Below are positions 38,128-48,660 of a stretch of DNA of 64,000 nt, in pieces. The notes beneath the pieces were generated by a model. It was given only the letters and a program-made list of their open reading frames with translations, had not been told where the DNA came from and did not search any database. Positions within the stretch are counted from its first letter, which is position 1. Each line of letters begins with the position of its first letter. This DNA is from Gordionus sp. m RMFG-2023 (taxonomy: Eukaryota; Nematomorpha; Gordioida; Chordodea; Parachordodidae). Where the stretch lies: the NCBI RefSeq assembly GCF_954871325.1, contig NC_088777.1, forward strand, positions 46,291,366 through 46,355,365. The letters are read 5' to 3'. The position numbers were made by a program, and so were the translations under genes.

Positions 38128-39662
38128 CAATGGCGTATCCAGGATTTTCTTATAGGGGGGGGGAAAAAATTTTTGGGGGCTTCGCCCCCAAACCCCTTTT
38201 ACCTGGCCTTCGGCCAGCTTTCCCCTGGTTAGCTATTCTATTAAATTATTCATAATTTAATAATAATTATATTTCTATTTTTAACTATTATTTACTAATT
38301 CGTGCTTATGGATAGGATATTACAAGCCTCTTTTTTATTATTTCAAGTTAGGTATATTATATTTAATAAAGTTTTTTTAAATGTAAAGGTTTTTTTAAAT
38401 GTAAAGTTGAAATAAAGTGTAATGTCATTTTTTTATAAAATTTGCTTTAAATACTAGCCTCAGCTTAAATTCTCATACAATATAAGTAGAATATAATTTT
38501 TTTATTGAAAATACTAATAGTAGTGTGTTTAAAATATTGACTAGAAAATAATTAAATTAACAAGTTTTTTAACTTCTTATCAAATACAAGATTTTTAATT
38601 ATTTCGTTTGTCGTTGGAACCAAATCTCTGTGTATATTTAACAGAGCTAACCCATTTAGCCGAGATTCAGTACTTCGTAAATATGTTTTCAACATTCTCA
38701 AGTTGGAAAAAGTCCTTTCATTCGTACATGTTGTAATAGGCAAACATGCAAGAAAAAACAACTTCGAAATATTAGGAAATTGAGCCAAGGTTTCTTTACA
38801 CCGATTGAGCGCATCAATAGCATGCTCAGGTAAAATAGCTAAACGTATAAATATTTATACCACAATTCGAATTCACAGATTAAATTTATTTCAGTATCAA
38901 TCTTATAGGAATAAAATTTTTCTAAATATTTAATTTTACCAATGGCATTAGAAAATGAAGAAGGATCTTTGGGTAATAAAACTTGAAGATTGCTAAATGT
39001 TTTTTATCTAAAACCCGTACTTTTATTTGCGATAAAAAAGTATCTAAGAATGAGATGAAAATGGATATTTTATAATATTCTTCAGTTGAGCCAATATTTA
39101 TTTTCATCTCAATAATGGCCTAGGTGCTAAACGAGGTTTAATTAGTGTTATATCATAAAATTTAACCTTCGATTCAACGTCTAGATAAATATTATGAAAA
39201 TATTTATCTACATTCATTCTTATTGTATCTACCTGTTCATGTATATTTTCCGCCAAATCAATAACCTGAACCAAATCTTTAATTTTTGTAAATTTCTACA
39301 AAGTAGTGAGCTAAAAATAATTTATTGATGCAACTAGCAGCAATGATAAACTCTGATTGATCAATTGAATTCAATAATGATATCGCTGCTGACGACACAT
39401 TACTTTTTTTCATGCTCAGCCTTATTTATAAATTATCGTTTGATTTCAATCTTTGACTAAATATTTTTCCATTTTATTAATATTTTTGAATAATATGTTG
39501 GAAAATTGATATTCATATATTTGCAAAATTTTGATTGGTGGTAGGGGGGGGTGGAGGGTGGGGGTAAAATTTTTATTAGCTTAAAATGATATTTATGAAA
39601 ATAGTTAAATTTGCGATGGGGGGGGGAATTTCCCCCTTTCCCCCCCATTGGTTACGCGCCTG
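38128..39662 (-). mobile_element. hAT DNA transposon, decayed, with 8-bp target duplication
   Basis: 1.54 kb between CAATGGCGTATCCAGG and (inverted) CAGGCGCGTAACCAAT, each followed inward by poly-G/C. Flanks AAATAATG (38120-38127) and AAATTATG (39663-39670) match at 7 of 8 bases, the hAT hallmark. The minus strand carries a worn transposase: NIGSTEEYYKISIFISFLDT near 39107 and, at 38788-38552, the C-terminal dimerisation block LPITTCTNERTFSNLRMLKT followed by LRSTESRLNGLALLNIHRD. This is the ZMYM-like hAT group. The N-terminal zinc finger and first catalytic parts are absent, so it is an internally deleted, inactive copy. Confidence 0.88.
38552..38788 (-). pseudogene. hAT transposase C-terminal dimerisation domain
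   Basis: 78 codons. CTNERTFSNLRMLKTYLRST and RLNGLALLNIHRDL are the conserved hAT C-terminal signature (commonly CSAERSFSALRRIKTYLRST...RLNGLALLSIHRD). The glutamate in NERTFS corresponds to the third catalytic acidic residue of hAT transposases. The upstream coding sequence is interrupted by stops and frame changes. Confidence 0.85.
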
Positions 39663-39670
39663 AAATTATG

Positions 39671-40085
39671 ATTATATACTAAAGTGATAAACAGTATCAA
39701 TGAAACTTCCGAAAATCAACCCGAAATAGCTTTTTATTGAAACTTATGAATAGTAAATCCAGTTAATAGATCTAGCCAGTTAATTATAAATTGGCTTTTT
39801 CCTAGATTTGTTATTCTATAGATTATATTATATTTAAGTTAAGTTTTAGTATATTTTATTCTAATTATTGATTCTAATGGTAATTAAATAGCAATATTTT
39901 ATTCGTTATCCGCCGAATCTGAGCGCAGGCGCACATTACTATATCATCCATTTTTAAAAAAAGTTGGTAAAAATAATCGGATTGCAAGGGTCTGGCATGT
40001 AAATTGTAATATAGAAAGCCAAATACGTACACACATTTAGACGGTTTTAAAAAGAAAAATCTGTTGAAAGCAATAATTATATATA
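39671..40085. other. Upstream region of the Pur-alpha gene
   Basis: About 415 bases between the hAT right flank and the ATG. No repeat recognised. A less AT-rich patch at 39905-40080 is probably the 5' untranslated region or promoter; no specific motif stands out. Confidence 0.3.
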
Positions 40086-41199
40086 ATGTCTGACCATGGT
40101 GAGGAAACTTATAATGATGCAAATGGTGGGGAGGAATGGAATAATAATTCAGAAACACCTATTGCGATCGAAAACGGCGTAAAAGAAGAAGAGGATGAAT
40201 ACAATTCAGCAGAAAAAATTTCTAGTAAATTATTTATTAAATTCATAATTTAATAATTCTTAGATACTCAGGAAAATGGAAATCGCACAAATGAAAGGGA
40301 ATTAGCATCAGAAGTGGTTATTATACAAAATAAAAGGTATTATTTAGATGTCAAGGAGAATATGTATGGGAAATTTGTAAAACTTGCACAGGTTATCATT
40401 CTATATACAAAAAAGAAGTCATAAATTTTATAGGTGATTCCCAATAGACCTAAACAAAGAATTGTGCTTGCCATGGATAAAGTGGTAGAATTTAGAAATG
40501 TCTTGTCAGAGTTTGGCGAATTTTATGTTACTTTAGGTAATTTAAAAAATTTATTTAAAATAATTTCTCTTTAGGACCACCACCTGAAATAGATAATCAA
40601 ACTAGGGGAGGTATATTGAAGAATAAAATGATTAATGCTAGAAACAGAAAGTATTGGCTTGATTTAAAGGACACACCAAGGGGGAGAATTCTTAAAGTAC
40701 TTATATTCTAATAATTTTCTTAATACATTATATATAAAGGTTAGTCAAATATTGACTAAAACTAATCAGAGATCAATTATAATAATTCCTGCCCAAGGAA
40801 TTATTGAATTAAGAAATAAATTGACCCATTTGATTGAAGAGTATGCTACAGAAGAAGGTTACCTACAATTACTTTAATGCCTTATTTTTTTTGGTTTAGA
40901 TTTGAGATCTAGTGAAAATAAAAATGAAAACATGAGAATAGGTAATAAAAGAATTTATTTTGAAACCAGATCAAATCCACGTGGAAGATATCTTAGAATA
41001 TCTGAAGTTTTTTACACATTAAATAAATATATCAATGTATATTCTTATATAATAGCTAAGGAATAATATAACAACATCCTCAATGATTATCCCAGAAAAT
41101 TCACTAGATCGTTTTAAAGATGTGCTGTCATCTTTGATTGAAGATATGAAAATTACTTCTGAAGCTAGAAAGGCAGCACTTCCTACAGCCACTAATTAA
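40086..41199 (+). CDS. PURA: Pur-alpha family single-stranded nucleic-acid-binding protein, seven exons
   Basis: Pur-alpha binds purine-rich single-stranded DNA and RNA in transcription and mRNA transport. Exons: 40086-40224, 40264-40391, 40434-40536, 40575-40696, 40740-40857, 40900-41006, 41056-41199. All junctions are GT/AG, all phases agree and the product is 286 residues. An acidic N-terminus precedes three PUR repeats. Repeat I begins [19 protein letters not shown] with GKFVKLAQV and ends [17 protein letters not shown]. Repeat II has [20 protein letters not shown] and [20 protein letters not shown]. Repeat III has [20 protein letters not shown] and [16 protein letters not shown]. These match human PURA ([49 protein letters not shown]) in order and spacing. 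Introns are 39, 42, 38, 43, 42 and 49 nt. The glycine-rich and glutamine-rich tails of vertebrate PURA are absent. PURB or PURG would be equivalent names. Confidence 0.96.
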
Positions 41200-42725
41200 T
41201 AATAGTATTATATGTAACTTTTTTGTCATATTGTTTTTATAACACATAGTGTCTTCAATCTAATTAGTATTAAAAAAAGAACACCATGAGTTAAAAAAAA
41301 TTATATATGACTAAAAGGTATATATAGTTTTGACATTTTTTGTGATTTATTAATGTTTGAATTTTTAAGCTCTTTTTATAGCTTGACCTTTTTTATAGTA
41401 ATTAAGAATTAAGACAGCGACCGACCTAAATTTTGTATATATTTATATATAGTATATTAAATATGTAATTATTTTTTAACACATTATATTAGTATAATTT
41501 TTTTGGACAAATTTTTATTAAAATCATGTCCATTCCAATTATCTTAAAATCATTGTCAAGCTATTTAAATGTAAATATTGCTTGATTATTTTATAGTTAA
41601 TAAACATTCAAGTCATAATTGTGAAAACATTTTTATAACAGTTTGATATAAATTTTAGACTAATAAATTTTTGACTTAAAAATCTATTGTTGTTTATAAC
41701 CAGATTCGCTTTAATAATTTATAAATTTCATGATCCATTTGTAATTTTTAATTATTGTTTTTTGTTTTATTTTCAAATCTACATCAGAATTATGAAACCA
41801 CACATTTTTTTTAATAATCTAATAAATTCTGATAACACAGGAATATACCCTTTTGAAATGAATTTTATTTATGATTATTTATAATAGGAAAGATACAATT
41901 TTTTTTTGATACTGGTTGGCATATGCTTAGAAAATCTGTTGATGTGTGAGCTGATTTATTTCTGTGTCAAATTTAAACCATTTTTTTAAACGATATATAT
42001 ACCATGGCTTCATTGAAAGGGGTAGTTTTTATTTAGATGCTAATTTTGATTTTCTTTTTTTTGTTGATTTGATAAGTGGAAGGGTATAACTCTACATTAG
42101 CCATGGGGGTTGTAAAGTTCATGCATATGACTGTTTTGGTTAAAAACTTGCTATAGCCACTTAAAAAATAGAACAATTAATAATAAAACTATTTTTTATA
42201 TTTACTTGTAAAATTTCCTCTAGCAATATTTTGTTTTTAAATATTATCTTATAATGTTCTCAAACTATATTATTATATTGATACTGTTTAGAAGTCGTTA
42301 AAAAGTTTAATTGGATTCATTTTTAGGAATGGCCTGAATAAGATTTTAGCCTAAATTATATTGTATAAGCCTGCAAATTTTGCTCATCTTTAGGTTTCAT
42401 AATATTATCTTGACTAAAATCTTAATCAAACATTTTTAAAAATATTGGGCTTATTAATAACATAATTTAGTGATAGCACTTAAGTTTCATGTTAAATATC
42501 AAAACATTATTATATATATAAAATAGTTTTTAGAAAAGGGTTTATTATAATTATACATAAAATTCTTTCAATTGATAACATTTACAATTATTTTTTAAAA
42601 AAATTGACTATTCAAATTTTTACAATTCAAAATATCCATAATGTTATTTGGGTTTTGCTTGATAATTAAATTTTTTTTTAATAAAATATAATGACTTGAT
42701 ATTTAAAAAAAGCTATGGAATTGCA
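41200..42725. other. AT-rich region downstream of Pur-alpha
   Basis: Probably contains the Pur-alpha 3' untranslated region. No gene seen apart from weak AT-rich open frames. A family-A MITE relic lies at 42331-42470. Confidence 0.4.
42331..42470. mobile_element. Family-A MITE relic, GATTAAG subtype
   Basis: GGCCTGAATAAGATTTTAGCC and the inverted GACTAAAATCTTAATCAAAC frame a core with GCCTGCAAATTTTGCTCATC. The TAGYGTTG ends are lost. Confidence 0.6.
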
Positions 42726-42734
42726 TTTTGTTTT

Positions 42735-42885
42735 TCATTCAGCCCACCATTCATCTTCAATAGAAAAGAAATTTATGATATTGGAGAAGAGCTGGAATCT
42801 AGGAATAGGCTTATACTTCTTAACCCTAGATTCAGTTCTAAAAATTTAAAATGTATTTGATTTGATAAATTCTAAGATTTTCTTA
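42735..42885 (+). mobile_element. Ty3/gypsy end fragment, possible
   Basis: A short stretch reading GEELESRNR resembles the sequence just before the purine tract of the 35.5-kb fossil (GEELDSRIK). If so, it is a detached scrap of the same family. Old. Confidence 0.3.
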
Positions 42886-45800
42886 AAATGGGATAGGACT
42901 TTTCTGGGTGGCTCTTATTTGAGAATTTTTTGGATAGATATAAGTAGTTCCATAAATTATACTTCAAAGAAGAAATGCGTTATTTCTTTTGTCAAAAAAG
43001 AAACTCATTAACTCGACTTGTGAAAAAGGTGATGCGCGTTACAGGTTATTCAGAAAGTAACGTGTTACTTGAAAATTTTAAAATTATATATAATATAAAT
43101 AAAAATATGCAAAAATAATAATATAAGATATTTTTATAATAATTTTTAGCAAATGATTTCTAAAATTTTGATCATAAACAAGAAGGTACTCAACACTTCA
43201 TTTTCCAAAACACGTTCAACTGGTGTAAGGGGTGGGAGGATTGTATTATATTTATTATATAAAAATTTAAGAATAATCATTATTTTGAAAAAAGCTTAAT
43301 AGATCCTTCAAAAGAATTTTCATTCAGATCTCATCAAATTTTATCCTTATTGGAATATAATCTGGTATTTTTGTTTTTTAAATGAATCAGTCTACTTTTT
43401 CTCTGGCAAGATCTATTCTCACTGGAAATAAGTTTAAGCTTTCTACCTTTGTTGACCTGTAAATTTATCCAGGGCTAATTATAGATGAGCTTGAATCTAT
43501 TGAAACAGATATAACAAAATATAAATTGTAAACGATATTTCAACTATACCTTTTATTTTTAAACACTAGCCATAAAAAATTATTAATTTAACGGAGTTAT
43601 AAAAAGAAACTATCAACATAAATTTTATCACATTCTACTTATGTGAATTTTAATTTACAGAACAATACAACATTTAGCTCTCAAGGTCGTCTACACAATG
43701 TAATACGCTCCAAAACCTTTACTGGACGCATCTACGGCTAACAATACTAAATCATTATTAAATCACACTAGAACTGGTTTTCTTCTGATCCTAGATTTGA
43801 ACCCCTCAAAAGCCTCCTGTTCATTCCTTCATTCAAATTTTTCTCCTTTCTTTAACAATTTATACAACGGCGCTGCTATTTGCGCGAAACCCTCCACAAA
43901 CACTGATAATAATTTACCTTTTCCAAGAAAAGTCTGCACCTCCACTTTATTATATGGTCTCAGCATAATAATCCCAGTCATGTTTTGATTCAATGGCCTC
44001 ACCTCCTTTCCATTGATTTTGTGCTCCAAATATACCACTTCAGACTTTTTTGAACGCCTGTCCGCAAACCCCCTTTCTCTTAAACACCTCCTCCAACCTC
44101 TTTTTGTGCTGTTCGGCTGTTCTTCCAGTCACAAACACATCGTCAGTAGAAAATTCCCTCCATTCCTTGAAAAACGGCCATCATTGTTCGTTGGAAAATA
44201 GGAGCTGATACACTAAGTCCAAAGGGCCATCTACAAAATGCAAACAATCCCTTAGGCGTAGAATCGTTAATAATTTCCTTACCTCCTATTTTACATGCAG
44301 CTGCAGGTATGCATTTATAAAATCGACTTTAGAAAGATAAATACTAAACTTCAAATTAGCGAATAACTTTTTATATTCGCGGTAAGGGATATTTCACTTC
44401 CACAACCCCCGGATTCAATGTAACCCTAAAATCTGCTCATAGACGAAGCTTTCTATTCGCCTTCTTTACCGGTACTAGCGGTGTTGCCCACTCGCTGTAT
44501 TCTACAGGACAGACAATGCCTTTTTGTACCCATTGATCCAATTCCATTTCTACTTCTTTCCTATATTCAAACGGTAGCCGTCGTAACGCACAAAATTTTG
44601 GCACACATTAATATCCACTTCATAATCTCTGAGACATACCAAATTTTCGCTAAAAATTTCCTGATAATTCCGCACTTCTTGCACTTTAATCATTCCCATC
44701 TTTTCACTCTGCAATTTCGTTGCGTCTATCCTTTTTCTTCATTTCCATCTCAACCCCTCGAATACGCGCTTTCCCTCTACCTTTTCGCTCCATCTCTTCG
44801 ATTTCCACCGTGCATACCTCTGGTAACTCTATTTTTATAAAAAAATTCCCATCGTATCTTCCTCTACAGGTCGTCCCTATTTTCTCTTTAACAGTCACTC
44901 ACATTTCTCTTTGATATTCCCAAACCCAATTACTTTTTTCTTAGAATTATTTCCCCCGATTTCTCTCCAGGCCTTATTCCCCCCTAGAATTACGCACCCC
45001 TATTTCTCTCCGATTGATCTCCAATAAGTCCACCCTATTACTCCTCAATGACCCCCCCCCCCCCCCCCCGATTATTCCTCAACGAGGCCTCCATATTACC
45101 GCCCCTTATTTCTCTCCTAACACTATTTCCCCCTGTTTCCTACTTAGTATCATGCTCTCCTATTCCCCCCTTAGAATTAATTTCGTTTATTCTCTCACTT
45201 CCTAAGAATACTGACCTCTTACCCCTATCACTCGTAGTTTCTTCTCTTATCCATATGATTGTCCTTCACTCTCTTTTCTCTCTATTCCACGCTGTCCCAA
45301 ATTCTGGTAATGCTTCTACGCATCCTCCGATATGTTACCATACATATCTTGTCGAGTTAGAGGTACAAACATGCCCCACCATGCAAATACTTTCCAAAAT
45401 CTATACCACGCCTATTCGGGTGGTCCAGTCCCACCCCATCACCGCTTTAACCCTCCGATTGATAATCCATAAATCTAATATCTCCACTCTTAATCCCAAC
45501 ATTGCTTCTATTTCAACTCTCCCAATTACAGATACTTGTGATCCATCGAATTGCCGTATTCTTAATCCTTCATTTTCAATCATCTCATCAAGCCAAATAC
45601 TCCGATATTTATCGTATCCAATTACCGAAATAGCCGCTCCCTGTCAAATAACATTGGTACCATACTCCCATAATTTATCATTACTTTCGAACATGGGTCA
45701 TGTACTAGTCCCTCTTGTATCATATTTACACATCCCACTATTTTTATTTTTTTATGAGAACACACTTTGCCCATCTCTTTTAATCTCCTCATCTTGACCC

Positions 45801-46036
45801 GTGTATTTTTATTGCCATCATATAGTCACCAATACTCTCATTTAGCCACATGCCCTTTTTCCGACATCTAAAACACTCAATATTTAGCTCCTCGAGTTTT
45901 TTCATTAGATACAGTGATCATTCATTTCTCTCATCCTCAATAGTCCGCACGTTTGATGTATTTTAATTCATTCATCTTTGTGGAAAACCCTCTCTGGTGT
46001 CATAATTTCCCATATTACATTCCTCTTTATTGTGTC

Positions 46037-46997
46037 CAGGGACATGCAGAGGTACCATTTGCACGGCCCGAATTAAAAAATTTTCGGCCCGGCCCTGATT
46101 TTTTTTTTCAAAATTTTTTACGTCCCTTCCCGGGTTTAAAAATTGTAGGCCCGGCCCGACTCGGATATTTTAAAAAAAATTTTTGGGGGCCCGGCCTGGA
46201 TTTTAAAAAAAAATTTTTTTTACCGGCTCGGAATTTTTTAAAATTATATTCGACCTGGTATGTACTAAAAATTCATCTATTTGGTATTTTATCATATTTT
46301 TCGGCGAGTATTATCATTTAATAAGCAAGCATATTAGCTAATGTTGTCAAACGGCTCGTTTTGAGCCGATTTTCAAAAACGGCTAACTCAATATTTTCTC
46401 CAGAAAAATATTGACTAAGCTTATAAATTTCGTTACTATATGTCTAGACCCTTGTTCCTTCTATGAGCAAAATTTTCAGGCTTGCATAATATTTTTCTGG
46501 ATAAAAACTGAGTTAGCCGTTTTGAAAAATCGGCTCAAAACGAGCTTATTAACAACACTAATTTTATTTTTTTATATTCTAAACAGATATTTAGTATATT
46601 ACAAATTGATTTGTTTAAATAATATTTTGAGAATATATTAAATTAATTGTATTTATAAAAAAAATAAAACTGATATTTTAATTAATAAAAAATATAACAT
46701 ACGTTATATAATAATGTATAATCCTTTGCGTATTTATTCCATGGCAGGAAAACTATAATTATATTATGTAATAGATAATACTATGAGTGTTAGCTAGTGT
46801 TAACTTTCACCAAACATGATATTAATCATAACTATATATAATCATTTTAACCATATCTAATTGACGAATATAATAATTCATGTTTGTATAATTTTTTTTT
46901 TTAAAATAGAGCCCGGCCCGTTTTTATTTTAAAAATTAAAAATACGGCCTGGCCCTTGTACCCGGATCGGGCTTAAAGTCGGGCCTGCAGGTCTCTG
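46037..46997. mobile_element. Family-B hAT-type element with a nested family-A MITE
   Basis: Left end CAGGGACATGCAGAGG, right end CCTGCAGGTCTCTG (imperfect inverted repeats). Flanks ATTGTGTC (46029-46036) and ATTGTGTT (46998-47005) match at 7 of 8. GC-rich terminal blocks of about 220 and 100 bp enclose AT-rich DNA holding the family-A copy at 46339-46560. No transposase seen. Confidence 0.75.
46339..46560. mobile_element. Palindromic hAT-type MITE, family A, full length
   Basis: 222 bp from TAATGTTGTCAAACGGCTCG to its inverted copy ending TTATTAACAACACTA, with both inner arms (GGCTAACTCAATATTT / TGAGTTAGCCG) present. Nested in the family-B element. No target duplication readable. Confidence 0.9.
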
Positions 46998-47440
46998 ATT
47001 GTGTTTTAATCTTTCGAAGCCCGCACATCGCAATTTTTCTCGTTTGCTCGGACATTATGGGGCTATATGTCTAAATTTTCCACATTCAAAACCCGACAAT
47101 CCCGCACCATATGTCCTTGTCTCCCGCAATTATAACAATTTAAATTCATATTCCTTCTTCCTCGCGAATCAAAACCCTGTCTCATTCCCCTTCTTCTTCC
47201 CCGTGAATTCTCTCTTGTTCCTCTCTGCATTTCCCCATTTAAATATTGTCGGTCTCTCATCTCTAGTCTACGTACTAATTCATTTATATCACACTCCGAC
47301 CATCCTTGGATTAACTCATGAACTGGTAGCCATGTTAACTTTCACATCACATCTTCCTCCCCATTATGTCCTTCTATTGTAAGAGTTTGTCACTTTATTC
47401 TAACACTGCGACTTCTCCTCAGCCTTCTTCCCCAAAACTA

Positions 47441-48660
47441 CACATCCATATTAATAGCCAAGTTGACAAGGGGGGATGTTCTCTTGTCTTGTACGTTAGA
47501 ATTGATAGAAATTAGTTGGGATTTAGTTCAATAAAAGAATTTAAAACGATTCTTTATTTAAAAAAGTTAACTGATTAAATTTTATAATATATACCTTCTA
47601 TAATGAAAAAGTATATATATAGTTACAAACATGTAACATGCAACACTTCCAAAAAATATTAGTATCGGGGAAAAAATGTAATGGGAATTAATCTTGAAAA
47701 ATAATAATATAAAAACTGGGGAAAGTAGGGAAAGAAGTTTGGCAAGCGAGAGATATCTTAAGTAAAGATAATACAATTAAAAGTACAAACAAAATGATGC
47801 TTTATCAATCTTTGAGAAAGTAAAAATAAAGTAGGGAACTATAAAAAAAATTATAGAGAATCCTTATCATTTATGGCTAAGGGAAATATTTTCCATTTTT
47901 TGGATGCAATCATTATTAACAATATATTTTAATTTAATACTACAAAAGGAAATAATATATCATGTTAACAATTTTTGTTGTTGTATTTTAATTTTTATAT
48001 ACAATCATGATTACAAAAAGTAGGGGTACACACTAATTTTTATAAAAGGGAGGAATATATAAATTGGGAAAATTATATCATTAAATTGATTAAGTAGGGA
48101 ATTAGGAGTACTGTCTATATATATTCAAAAAAATATATATTAGACATAATATATATAGGAAATAGTACATCATTATGTTAATAAAATGAGGAACTATGAG
48201 GGCTATATATATTAGGAAAATTATATCTATAAGTTGATCAAGTATGGGATTATAAGGACTATATATATATTAAAAAAAATACATTGAACTTTATATATAT
48301 ATATATGAGTATATCATTATGTTTATAAAATAGAGAACTAGGAGGGCTATATATCTTGGGACAAAACGTATATTGCATTGTATATAATATATAAAAAATA
48401 GTATATCATTATGTTAACACAATAGGGAACTAGGAGGGCTATATATCTTGGGACAAAACGTATATTGCATTGTATATAATATATAGAAAATAGTATATCC
48501 TTATGTTAACACAATAGGGAACTAGGAGGACACTATATATATATTAAAAAATATATAATACTATATATTTGAACAACAAAAATATTGTTGATATGCAAAA
48601 TACAAAAATAAAATCTAACTGAAAATTTAATGAATATTAATGAATAAATGAAAATTCAAT
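47441..48660. repeat. AT-rich spacer with 92-bp tandem repeat
   Basis: No gene seen. From about 48333 to 48530 a 92-bp unit (starting GGGAACTAGGAGGGCTATAT, later CGTATATTGCATTG) occurs twice nearly identically, and a third copy begins. Diverged units extend back to about 48040. It lies between two Ty3 fossils and could include remains of their LTRs, which I could not delimit. Confidence 0.6.

Larger units (their letters stand above)
43660..47440 (-). mobile_element. Ty3/gypsy LTR retrotransposon fossil, 5' part, same family as 35.5 kb
   Basis: Minus strand. From its upstream end: a Gag zinc knuckle (C-x2-C-x4-H-x4-C, about 47090-47135) preceded by an Arg/Gly-rich stretch; a protease-region segment (about 45000-45800); reverse transcriptase (about 43830-44700); and the start of RNase H to about 43660. 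Integrase and 3' LTR are missing. A 961-bp family-B hAT-type element (46037-46997) is inserted between Gag and the rest. Broken in many places and old. It contains a 19-base poly-C run at about 45051. Confidence 0.8.

Noticed and set aside
45048-45797. Plus-strand frame of 249 codons
   Set aside because: It is antisense to the Ty3 fossil, starts in a poly-C run and has a composition expected of the opposite strand of a coding region.
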